DNA of 64,000 bases from Epiperipatus broadwayi. Lineage: Eukaryota > Onychophora > Udeonychophora > Euonychophora > Peripatidae. How positions within the stretch are numbered: the first letter of the stretch is position 1; each line of letters starts with the position of its first letter. The notes beneath the pieces were generated by a model that saw only the letters and a list, made by a program, of their open reading frames with translations, did no database searches and was not told the DNA's origin. The stretch covers positions 9,818,771 to 9,882,770 of the forward strand of contig JAQFVV010000018.1 of the NCBI GenBank assembly GCA_028023455.1, read 5' to 3'. The position numbers were made by a program, and so were the translations under genes. Shown one piece after another: positions 28,381-38,352 of the stretch.

Positions 28381-30761
28381 AACATAAACACGCACACATT
28401 TCGATCTCAAATTTAAGGCAATAAATAAAAATAAGTAATATAATTTAGATTTCTTCTTTTAGTTATATAAAAATATGTAATTTTAATCATTTATTTGGAA
28501 TTGTAAAATTCGTTATTTATTGCTTTGTTTAAATTTGATTTAATAATAATTTTAGAAATCAGATGTAATATTTAATTAAAAGTAAAAGTAATCGTATGTT
28601 CCCTTTTTGTCTTTGAAATTTTAAAAAGAATCGGTCGGTGAGAGATAATAGATTAATTAAAAAGAAAAATTCCCTAAAATCTAATTGCAAAAACTAAATG
28701 TAAAATCTAAACATAAACAATAGAACGGCAGTTTTCTCTAATTAGAATTAACAAAAATGCATTGATTATCCTCAGGGCAGATTAATTGGAATCCAAAAAT
28801 AAACTATGACAAAAATGTGAAAGATAAGATCTAAGGAGAGAGGCCATCTTAGACTTGCTAGAAACAGGCACTTTAACTTTAGCTCTGCTCTCAATCAGTT
28901 GAGAATCTCCAAAATATTAATTAAATTGTTCCTGCCACGGTATGACCGAGTAAAAGCACCCAGACTATTCTCCGCCCGGGAGATGGCCTATCGGATGCCA
29001 AACCTTTCATTGCCCTTCATAAATTCAACCACGAAGATCTGCTGCCTAAAATAATGAGAAAGCTGCTGCTGCTGTTAAATTAAATGAACCACCTAAACAC
29101 AGGAAAGAACTGCTAATCATGAACAATTTGCTACTAACCAATGGAATCGGAAAACTTCTCATAAAACAGGTACCTGTGTTCAAATTCTCTAGAGTACTCT
29201 ACTAATATGCTATAGCTCATTCTTCATACTACTTATATAACTTATAAAATGTAAAATTATCATTTGTAAAACTAAAATTTAATAATTAATTTATTGTGCA
29301 AATTTCTCTAATAATCTAGCTTACCTCACTCTATCTTTCTTGGGTATGCATTTCTAAAATATACATTTTATCATATAATTATCGCATGCTCATAATTTTC
29401 TAAGTTTAAATCTATGATCGCTTGAAACAGTGAATGTGTGTCAAATTTTCATTAACATTTACTTTCATAAATAACTTAATTTTCATATAAATCGACATGC
29501 ATTCAATGCTTCATTTATTGTAATGCAGGGGTCTACTACTTCACAAATGGCTGGCGTATTAGTTGTAATAATCACCCAGTTTATATATGTTTTATATTTA
29601 TTAAGTCTTAATTAATAATTCCATAAAATTGCATTTCTTTGAAGGTCGCCAACGTTCTTTATTAAATGTTGATAATGTAGGACCGAGTTAGAAAATATAT
29701 TTAAATCTTACCAGAATCGCCTATACATTATACATGTGTTACGTTTTAGAGACGCGATGACCCATTTCAAGCCGTGAATATTCCGGATTCTATAGGGTTG
29801 AAATTAACCCCAGTCGTCCTACACAAGCTGACAAATGAATGTCCCGTAGGACTTGACGACCGTCATGCAGCCAGCAGGCAAATCGCGACACGAACCGCTT
29901 GTCCCTGGTTATGCTTATGTGACACCTTACTTCTTTGGGCCGATGGCAAACGCCAGCCCGTCATTCTTATAAACTCATTCACGGCTTTGCAGTTTCAATA
30001 TACTGCCATTCCATATCGCCTTTCTAAAACGTACCACGTGTTTCTTTAACTTTATTATTCTATGTATCATTCCGCCTCTGCATTATCTTCATAATTCACT
30101 CTCAAGTAAATGTTAGCCCTTAGTTATTAAAGAATATTTTAATTAAATAAATATATGTCCGCTGCTACTCTTATAAATCTTACTTTAGACTCTTGCATTG
30201 CAAAGGTATAAATACCTAAAGGCATACATTAGAAATACTTGCTCAAGAATTTTAGGTAGCTAGATTACGTCATCAAATAAATGTATTTCTTTAATATAAT
30301 AGTATCGGAAAATCCCACTACTGAAACTTTAAATCTTAGCAAATATTATTAATAAATAATTTTATTATTAAAATGTTTCAATAAATAATTCCAAACTATA
30401 CGTCTGCAATTACGTTTTATTTATTCGATACCCATTCATTATGTTTCCTCGATTTGTAAATATGTGTTTAATTAATATTAGTGTTATTATTGGTTAACTC
30501 GGAATAAAATCATGAATCTCTTGCAAACCCTGACCATCGTGCCTAAAGAAATGTTTACTAATGTCGCATCAGATGCGTTGTTTCGTAGATTGTATTGTGG
30601 AACCGATAAACTATGTTCGAACTCAGTACTATGGGTGGCTTCGCTACCTCGATGGTGCTGCCGTTGTGTGTGGTCGAATTCTGCACTATGTTAAATGAGT
30701 CACACGTTTTCTGACTGTTACATAGTCTCAAGTAAGTCATATTATATATCTTTTTTTTTTC
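28381..30761 (-). other. TDRD3 intron with two GC-richer islands
   Basis: Islands at about 28930-29100, 29745-30050 and 30505-30695 stand out from the AT-rich background. The 29774-30049 island keeps a 91-codon plus-strand frame (MNIPDSIGLKLTPVVLHKL start) with no family I recognise; it also carries CpG-containing words such as GCGACACGAACCGC. These may be relics of unidentified repeats or conserved non-coding sequence. Confidence 0.35.
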
Positions 30762-30965
30762 AGCATTTTATGACAAATGTGATGAAGCTGTCTTTGAAAT
30801 TGTCATTTTGACATACAACTTTCAAAATTTAGAATTTGTGAACCAATGTAAAAATAAACATGTTTAAAAGTGTTAAAAATATCTTTTTTTAATTTTTTTT
30901 TTTAGATATTGACTATTTTATTAGCTTTATTACATTCTTTCATATTTATCTGCTCTTTCTAAAAA
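30762..30965. repeat. Dispersed repeat, partner of 12953-13165
   Basis: Matches the minus strand of 12953-13165 almost end to end, starting CAGCATTTTATGACAAATG. It immediately precedes a Penelope-like fragment but is not homologous to the sequences flanking the other Penelope-like copies. Confidence 0.6.
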
Positions 30966-30984
30966 TGTATGTATAATAAAATAG

Positions 30985-31260
30985 AAAACCAAAGAACAAT
31001 GGGCCATATATTTGAACTCACCGAAGCAAAGGCACTGTGCACAGAGCGCAACAATACTAAGCGCAAAATAAAGGAAGTGTGCTTCATTGCAAATGATGAC
31101 AATGCAATAAACCGGAATCGTGCTTTTTCATCCCTATAAAGTGGACTATGAAGACATGGAATAAATTACTGCCCAAGTTTTAAAAATCACAACTCAGACC
31201 AACATTCCTAAGATAGGCTATGAATATAGGATCTAAAAATTTCCGAAAGCGCTCAGCCTT
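30985..31260 (+). pseudogene. Penelope-like element 3' fragment (GIY-YIG C-terminus)
   Basis: The plus strand encodes MGHIFELTEAKALCTERN, then TKRKIKEVCFIANDDNAINR and AFSSL before a stop near 31138. The same order (CTERN, KRKIKE-CFI, AINR) occurs at 47509-47868, where more of the GIY-YIG endonuclease is preserved. Only the last part of the protein and the 3' region remain, typical of 5'-truncated retroelement copies. The 3' part contains the CCGAAAGCGCT motif described separately. Confidence 0.7.
31216..31258 (+). ncRNA. Hammerhead-like 3' motif of Penelope-like copy A
   Basis: Order: GGCU, AUGAAUAU, a weak stem-loop, GAAA, GCGCU, C, AGCC. GGCU and AGCC pair as a helix I. GAAA followed by AGC/GCU halves resembles the very short helix III of Penelope hammerheads. 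The 5' core AUGAAUAU is not the canonical CUGANGA. Activity is doubtful in this copy. Confidence 0.35.
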
Positions 31261-31658
31261 ATAATTTTCTTGAGAATGAGCTTCGCCTTTTTGCATAATG
31301 CGCAATTTGTAACTTAGAAAATATATTATTATTTTTTTTTTAAATTAAAGAAAAAAAAAAAATTATGACATGCAGCTTCTGAATTTATAATTCAAAAATA
31401 AATTCCTTTAAAAAAACTTGAAAATAAATGTCTTCTATAGAAGATAATTTATTTCCCTGACAAATCTTACAATCAAAACATTTGTGTGTCTAAAATTATA
31501 TTCCTAATGTTCATGACTTGCGAAAAAAAAAGCTAAAGAAATATTCAATATTATTTATTTTCCTTTTTTTTATATATATAAAGATCATATACTATTTAAC
31601 ATATATCACCATTAGTGATTTGCAGGCATCACCATTAGTCAGTGTTATATATATATAT

Positions 31659-31784
31659 AACAATAAAAGTAATACATATAACAGTAATTAACTATTACAC
31701 ACAGTCTTTCAATCCACAGAATTCTGCGGATTGAAAGACTGTATATAATAGTTAATTATCATTATATTTATTATTTTTATTGTT
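31659..31784. repeat. 126-bp near-perfect palindrome without loop
   Basis: Two 63-base arms meet at GAATTC (31719-31724). The central 20 bases of each arm (CTTTCAATCC-CAGAA) pair almost perfectly, with eight or so mismatches over the full arm. Flanked by TA-rich microsatellite. It could be a MITE-like foldback element; no coding content. Confidence 0.8.
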
Positions 31785-33466
31785 ATTACAATAGTTTTTT
31801 AATTAACAGACATTTCATTTGTGTATATATATCAAACTGCACTTTGGAGTTCATTTATTTTATAATTACAAGATAAAATCATTATTATAGTGCCATCTTG
31901 AGTTTTAATTTCTAACTATAATGAAAAATATCTTGTCATCAATGGAATGTGATAAAGATGTGTTCACCATATTATCTATTTTCAATGATGAATTACAAAT
32001 GTATCATTAATTATTATAAAATCCTAAAAATTTGAATTACATTTAAAAATATTTTGGATTACATTTACTATCTTTTTACTTTACATCTAGAAGGCAAAAT
32101 CATTGTTGTAAAGCTCTGAGTTTCTATTACTAATCACAGTATATATTTCTTGAATCATTTTTTTTAAATATTGGGTAAACTACAAGATATATGATATTTA
32201 AATATTTTCCAGTAATATTCAACTGTTTATAATATTATTTATTTATTGTTCACATATATTTCCGTGTTTATTTCAAGCTAATGTTTTCTATTTGTTTTTT
32301 TAATCACTATGTCTATCCTATTATTGCTTATACTATTGCAAATTTTATGAATAATTAACTCTTTTTAAAATAATGAATAGCTCTCTTTGATTACAACTGT
32401 AATTCAAACAAAGTTCTATAGATGTAAATTTTAGTAAATGGTTACATTTTTATTATTCCTGATTATATTATAGTTATTAAAACAGGCAAAAAACATTCAT
32501 GTTATGTTTATTGATGATAATTATAAATAGGTGTATATTATATATTTATATGTAATATATATATATATATTATTTATAATACATTTTTCTACATTATAAT
32601 CTTTTTGTCAGAATAAAAAAATCCAACATATTGAAATATTAATAATATTAAAACAAACAATAAGTTTAAGTAGGGCTAAACTTTTAATACTTATATTTAA
32701 AGGAAGCTACTTAGAAGTTTAACATAATTTAGTTATAAGACAAAATGGTTTTACAATAATAAAAAAAATGAATTGCTTCTAGCTTTACAAGCTTGGATTA
32801 TAATGTAGCTCCATACATTGAAATGCAAGAATAATAATGTGAAAAATTCTACTCATTTTACTTACAGCCTTAGAGATTCTTTTCTATTAAAGGAATAATG
32901 AATTCCAATATAAACATATCTCTGTAAATCACTTTGATACAAATTTTAAACAATTTTTATAATTACTTTGCAATTTATTTAAGACCCTATATTTTCATAT
33001 ATGATTCATAATTATGTATTTTGATAACTTATAGAATTCTCCAGGATATGCTATCTCTCTATTAGTTGAAGTTTGTCATTTATTAAAATCTTCTATATAC
33101 AATATATATATTAATTATCTAATCTTCCTTCAATTTTCAAGACAAATAGACATGCTATCTCCATCACATATTCTAAATACTTTTTAAAAATTCTTACAGC
33201 AGCAAATTACAATATATTTTATGGACATTTGATAATATAGTTTTTGGTCATAACATAAAAATTTCATTTGATGGTTATCTCAAAAATAACAACTGTTAGG
33301 CATTACTATTCCATTATTTGATCTATATTTAAATTATATATTTAAATTATATTACTTTGATGAGATTTACTATTAACAATTTCTAATTTAGAATAATAAA
33401 CTTTTATAAACAATATCAAACAAGTAATCAAACAAAAAATATTTTCTTAATTTTTAATTATCCTAC
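31785..33466 (-). other. TDRD3 intron, no recognised feature
   Basis: AT-rich intron with TA microsatellite near 32555-32575. I see no ORF, repeat or RNA gene. Confidence 0.45.
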
Positions 33467-33583
33467 CTTCCTTAACAGGTATTTTATTTTCCAGAAAATC
33501 GAATAATGAAATTCCCTGAGGTCTGTTTTGAGATACTTCATTATCGCTGTCATTTTTCCGACCACTTCGACGACCACGATTTC
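33467..33583 (-). CDS. TDRD3: TDRD3 basic/LFDFL exon
   Basis: A 117-base minus-strand exon, acceptor AATTTAG (33590-33584) and donor GTAGGA (33466 down), phase 1 on both sides. It encodes NRGRRSGRKNDSDNEVSQNR followed by PQGISLFDFLENKIPVKE. Vertebrate TDRD3 has the same succession after the UBA domain: an Arg/Gly-rich basic patch, acidic residues, and a conserved LFDFLE segment. This short exon is therefore a strong diagnostic for the gene. Its joins to the UBA exon (46761-46938) and the large exon (19573-20234) both keep frame. Confidence 0.9.
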
Positions 33584-34376
33584 CTAAATTTTGACATATG
33601 AGCTGTTTAATCGTAGTAATTATTTTTAAAAAATACAAAAATACTCTTTTAAAAAATTAATTATATTAAATGAGACAAAAATTCAGAAATGATTTAGGTA
33701 GAAAAAATATTATTTCCAATTTTTCACACACTCACATACAAATATTGCATTTGACTGCACTATTTTTTTAATATCTATTTTTTTATATTTCTCACTTGCA
33801 CTATGACTTCTAGAATTACGAGTACAAATTTAATACCTGAATAAAAAAAATTTCAAGGAAAGTGATTGAGTTATCAAATACAAATCTAAAAATGATAGGC
33901 AATTAATCTTTCAAATATATTTATAAATTTATAGCATTATATTTCTGAAATTATTAAAACTTGTGCTAAGCTTTTTGTGGTACCACATGTTCGCAAATTG
34001 TAAAGAGATTATCCATAAGTGTGATGATTTTAATTTTCTTTTAAAGAGATAATGTTAGAATCAACTTTTTTTCTTAACTCTGTATATAACAAACTTTTAA
34101 CACAAACTAGAAAAGAATGTTGTAAAATATTGCAACATGCTACCTATTTACTTGTTTCAAGTTGTAAATTAGATGCATAACATTTTTAAATATCAATTAC
34201 AAAATAATACGAATAACATGTAAGTTTGCTTATTTTAGAAGACAAATTCTGAAGATAGTATCAATGAAAGACTTTGGCTTTATGTGTACATATCTTTTGA
34301 CAGTAAAATTTTATATCATAAATTAATTAAAGTGCATTTGGTTATGTAATTACTATTCACAAATGCTTCTTTAATA
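33584..34376 (-). other. TDRD3 intron, no recognised feature
   Basis: AT-rich intron between the exon and the Tigger element. Nothing supportable seen. Confidence 0.45.
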
Positions 34377-34714
34377 CACCTGGGTCTCGTTTTATGTAGA
34401 TTTTTGTAATGCAATTATGAAGTTATGCGATTCATGTTTCATCTTAATATCTTTTTATGCGGGTTTTCTTTTATGCTATAAAGAAGTTCATATTTCACTA
34501 TATTTATTAGATATCAAGAAATTTAAATTTTTAATAACTTATTTCGACTTGAAATACTTTTTTTTTTTTCAAAAATATAATATGTTAGGAGCTAATGTGA
34601 ACATGTCCTGAAGCTATTTAGAATCTTAGCTTCTAAGTAAATAACCTACTTATACTTATGAGTAAATAATAATAATAGATTTATACTTATGAGTATAAAA
34701 ATAACGCAATAAAT

Positions 34715-36860
34715 TGTAACGATCCGGAGAATGGTAGACTTACGTAATCTGCACTACAGGGCGCCATCTAGGCATTTGAACCTAGAAAAATTTATAGAGT
34801 AGGCAGATACGTAAGTAAAAAAAAAAAAAATTTTTTTTTCTTTCTTTTTTGCATCCGGTCATTAGCCCATGTCACTAGCTCAGTGGAATAGCAGAGATTT
34901 AAAAAATAATATAAGAATGTATATATAAGAGGAATAAAATAAGCCACTGCCAGTAATTAACATACAAACATTTATTTATGCACATATATATAAGATTTAA
35001 AATTATTTTAGTATTAGTTTTACATTTTAACATTTAACATTATTTTTAACTTTACCTTAGATTTTAATTTACATTTTAATTTCTATTATATTATAAGTTT
35101 ACATTTTAATTAAGTTCGCACAGATGGGATTATAAAAGCTTGTTATAATATGTTGCTATAGATCGGTTACATAGATTTCAAGGGTCAAAAACATTTCAAA
35201 ATAAACATAAACGATCAAAATACAAAATTATTGATTACTGACAATTGCATAGGGAAATATAAGAAACCCTCTAGTATTCAGCATAAGATACTTGCATTGT
35301 CACCAATAACTTAAAAGACATCCGAATAAATACATTTTAGATACTCCCCGTACGGTATCATTATTTATCTATATATTTTGACCAAATATGAAAACCCGAA
35401 ACACAATTCACCGTTAACCAATCTATGCAAGCGTCTATAAACAACTTAAATTTAATGCATTTTTATTTAGGGTCGAGTATGAATAGACTACGTAGATTTG
35501 CATTTGAAAATAAAATATTATATCCCTATTTAACCTTAGGCTAAAATTCGCAGTCAAACTGGCATCAATTCATCTGATACATCGATGTATTCAATGTAAT
35601 ACAGAATACAACAGCACCAAAAAGATTAAGAGAAGGCATTGACTCTCATCAGATAGGGATATTACATCTATCTAACGAGAAGAACAATAAAAAAAAACTC
35701 CATAGAAAGGAACTGCGTTCTCCGTCTTATAATTCCTTTCATAGGCAAACGGGTGAGTGCGGCGTAAATATAAACGATTCTGCCAGTAGCGAATCTCCGA
35801 CTACATCTACTAACTACATCAATATATCCAATCCATTGACCCAATCTAACAACGACATAAATAACCTAAGATTACCCTCCCCTAATATAACTTTACAAAT
35901 CTATACAGCCATTCACGCCGGACTTAAGTTTAACATTTATATAATTAATTTAACGAAAAACAAAAATCATGATAAAACTTAAAGAACAAAAAATAAATGG
36001 AAATGATTTTAAATATATATATAAAAAAAGAAATACATCAAATAACATTATTAATAAATTAAGTTGGTCAGATAGGATAATATTGCAATTATTTAAATTT
36101 GGAAAGTTTTAATTTAATGTTCATTATTTATAAAGTTCTTACGGTTTAAAATGTTCATCTTTTACAGTTGCTTGCCGTTTGAAATCCAGCGTTAAATTTC
36201 CTGATGATCCTGTGGTCCTCTGAATATAAGAAAAGCGATGTTTCATTTTTCCATTTTATAACAACTGAAGGGATTGAACGTGCGTCTTTTTCAATCCCTT
36301 CTTTTTCACTTCCGCACTAACACATATCTGTCACATCGTAAATAATCATTAACTCCCTAATAATTTCCAAACTTGTCCTTTTTATATTAATGTGAAGGAT
36401 TGAATTTACATTACGTCACCGATGCGATGGTCCTTTCGCTGCAGTCCGATTCCATAGGGATTTCTTCTTATTTGCTAACAGTTTCTATTGTTTTCCTATC
36501 TGACCGATGTTTTTACATTTAAATGCCCAAGGCTGGTTTACATTTAACTAATTAACAATCATTTCCATTTCTGATTAATTAACCTGTTTTCCAAATCAAA
36601 AATATATTTAAAGATAAATTTAAAGATATAATTTTATCTCCAAATCTTTTTAAAATTTAGTTTTAAAATACTTTTTCTTTAATAAAGTTTTATTTTAATA
36701 ATTTTTCATTATCTGTGCGATTTAACATATACGAGTTTAAGATGATATTTAATTTCAATTTTTAATTCTTAAAGAAAATTTTTAAATGCGAACTTTTTAA
36801 TTTACTTTCATGTTTAATAAATAAAAAAAAACAATGTAACGAACGTCTGTGCTCGTTACA
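34715..36860. mobile_element. Solo-LTR-like repeat, copy 1 (2146 bp)
   Basis: Begins TGTAACGATCCGG and ends GCTCGTTACA. It is flanked by AAAT on both sides (34711-34714 and 36861-36864) and inserted in the Tigger element. TG...CA ends with short inverted TGTAACGA/TCGTTACA and a 4-bp target duplication fit a long terminal repeat of a Ty3-like retrotransposon, although 2.1 kb is long for one. No intact protein is encoded. Near-identical to 52485-54684. An alternative is a non-autonomous DNA transposon with 8-bp inverted ends. Confidence 0.65.
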
Positions 36861-37196
36861 AAATATTCAAAAATTTTAAACTTTTAACACATATTTTGTT
36901 AGATATAATAGAAATATTCTTTTAAATTTTTAAAATAAATAACGAAGAGTTTGTTGATTTTGTAAACTGAAAATAATCTTTCTAATGATAATGTACAATC
37001 TTTTTGTTTTGACTGCGATCTCATTTTTTTAATATAGAAACAGAATGTGAACATTTAAAATTTATTTCAGTAGTAAACAAAAATATCTATCAAATGAAGA
37101 CAAATTTATTATTTTCTGATAAGTAAAAAATCATTTAATCATAGATTTTCCATTGATGTGTGAGACAAAGAAAATATTGAAATCTGAGTTAGCTAC

Positions 37197-37457
37197 AAAG
37201 AACAACTTCTTAAATTCCAACGAGAGCTAAATAGTTATATGTCCGAATATCGCGAGCTTTATAAACAATTAGTAAAATCATCTTCTCAAAGTTTAATCAC
37301 CGATTACATTGTCAACAGAAAACCATTAACCCAGCACAAGACTAAAAGTGGCGCTAGTTGTACTTTCTCTTGTGATGAATCTAACTTCTTACAAGTTCAC
37401 AAACAAACTGCATATTGTCAAATAGCGATAATGATTAAAATATGTATGAAAAAATAG
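37197..37457 (+). pseudogene. Tigger transposase C-terminal remnant, second copy
   Basis: EQLLKFQRELNSYMSEYREL is followed by YKQLVKSSSQSLITDYIVNR and KPL. It matches the minus-strand fragment at 15078-15332 residue by residue in the first 50 positions. The catalytic core is absent. The frame ends close to the Penelope-like insertion. Confidence 0.6.
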
Positions 37458-37563
37458 TTAAGGCTTTACTTCATTAGCATTTGAAATCAATTAATATATA
37501 TATATGCGCTGCGCACAGATAATGAAGCTATTAAACGTAAGTAAAATTATCAAAAATTACCAC

Positions 37564-37604
37564 CAAGCACTTTCGGGACAGTTTGTAGTCCCATATTCAT
37601 GACG
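37564..37604 (-). ncRNA. Hammerhead-like 3' motif of Penelope-like left arm
   Basis: Minus strand: AUGAAUAU, GGGAC-UACAAACU-GUCCC (a perfect 5-bp stem II), GAAA, GUGCUU. This is the same layout as the other Penelope copies in the window, with the same non-canonical AUGAAUAU 5' core. Confidence 0.35.
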
Positions 37605-37981
37605 ACTTGTATTTGGTTAAGAACTGTAATGTTAATGCAAATTCATATGAAGATGCTACATAGATCATTTTCGAGACAGAGAAAAGCAGGCCTCTCTTCT
37701 ATTAATTGCTGCTGGGTCGCTTACAATGTATTAAGCGTCCCTGACTTTACGTTTAATATCATTTATTTCAGAGCAAATCCACACTGGCTGTGGTAGATAA
37801 AAAAGCATACTCTGAAATAAACGATATTAAACATAAAGTCAGGAAAGCTTACTACATTGTAAGCGACCCAGCAGCAATTAATAGAAGAAAGGTCTGCTTT
37901 TCTCAGTCTCGAAAATGGTCTATGTAGCATCTTCATATGAATTTGCATTAACATTACAGTTCTTAACCAAATACAAGTCGC

Positions 37982-38024
37982 CATGAATATGGGAATATAA
38001 ACTGCCCCGAAAGCGCTTGACAGT
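37982..38024 (+). ncRNA. Hammerhead-like 3' motif of Penelope-like right arm
   Basis: Plus strand: CCAUGAAUAU, GGG...CCCC (stem II partly mispaired), GAAA, GCGCUU, GAC. An upstream GUC could pair with GAC. Sister of the motif in the left arm. Confidence 0.35.
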
Positions 38025-38352
38025 AATTTTTGATAATTTTACTTACGTTTAATAGCTTCATTATCTGTATGAAAAAATATAAAATTAAATACTGTGGTTA
38101 ATAAAAAAAATTTGTCTTGTATCAATTTTTTTCAAATATTTGAGATTTTTTATTACTCACATTTTATTTCCTTATTTTTATAAGGTGAATTTTAAAGTAA
38201 TTTTTCCATGTTGCTTTGCTTTTATGCGATTTCTGAAAATTACAGAACCTATCCCCCATTTTTCAAGATAAGTTAAGTCTATTTTTTGTGCGATTTTTTT
38301 TAATGTGGGTTTTCTGCGGAACCTATCTACCGTATAAAACGAGACCCAGGTA

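Larger units (their letters stand above)
37457..38065. mobile_element. Penelope-like head-to-head inverted insertion
   Basis: Flanked by the 14-base direct repeat TGTATGAAAAAATA (37443-37456 and 38066-38079). Two arms of about 258 bases (37516-37773 and 37810-38067) are inverted copies separated by a 36-base spacer. Each arm encodes the last part of a Penelope-type GIY-YIG protein running outward. In the right arm this is SEINDIKHKVRKAYYIVSDP, AAINRRKVCFSQSRK, stop near 37927, matching KRKIKEACFIVNNNYAINRK at 47.5 kb. The structure fits a target-primed insertion in which two 3' ends were copied in opposite orientation. Confidence 0.75.
34377..38352 (+). mobile_element. Tigger/pogo-type transposon with two nested insertions
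   Basis: Left end CACCTGGGTCTCGTTTTATG at 34377 after TA (34375-34376). Right end CGTATAAAACGAGACCCAGGTA at 38352 (the last 20 bases being TATAAAACGAGACCCAGGTA) before TA (38353-38354). The copy at 14716-15699 shares ends and internal sequence. Two later insertions interrupt it: an LTR-like element (34715-36860, AAAT duplications) and a Penelope-like inverted pair (37457-38065, 14-bp duplications). Without them the element is about 1.2 kb and holds only a transposase C-terminus. Confidence 0.75.

Noticed and set aside
37599-37984. Two similar frames of 65 and 73 codons on opposite strands
   Set aside because: They are the antisense of the two inverted Penelope-like arms, so the similarity reflects the inverted repeat and not a gene family.
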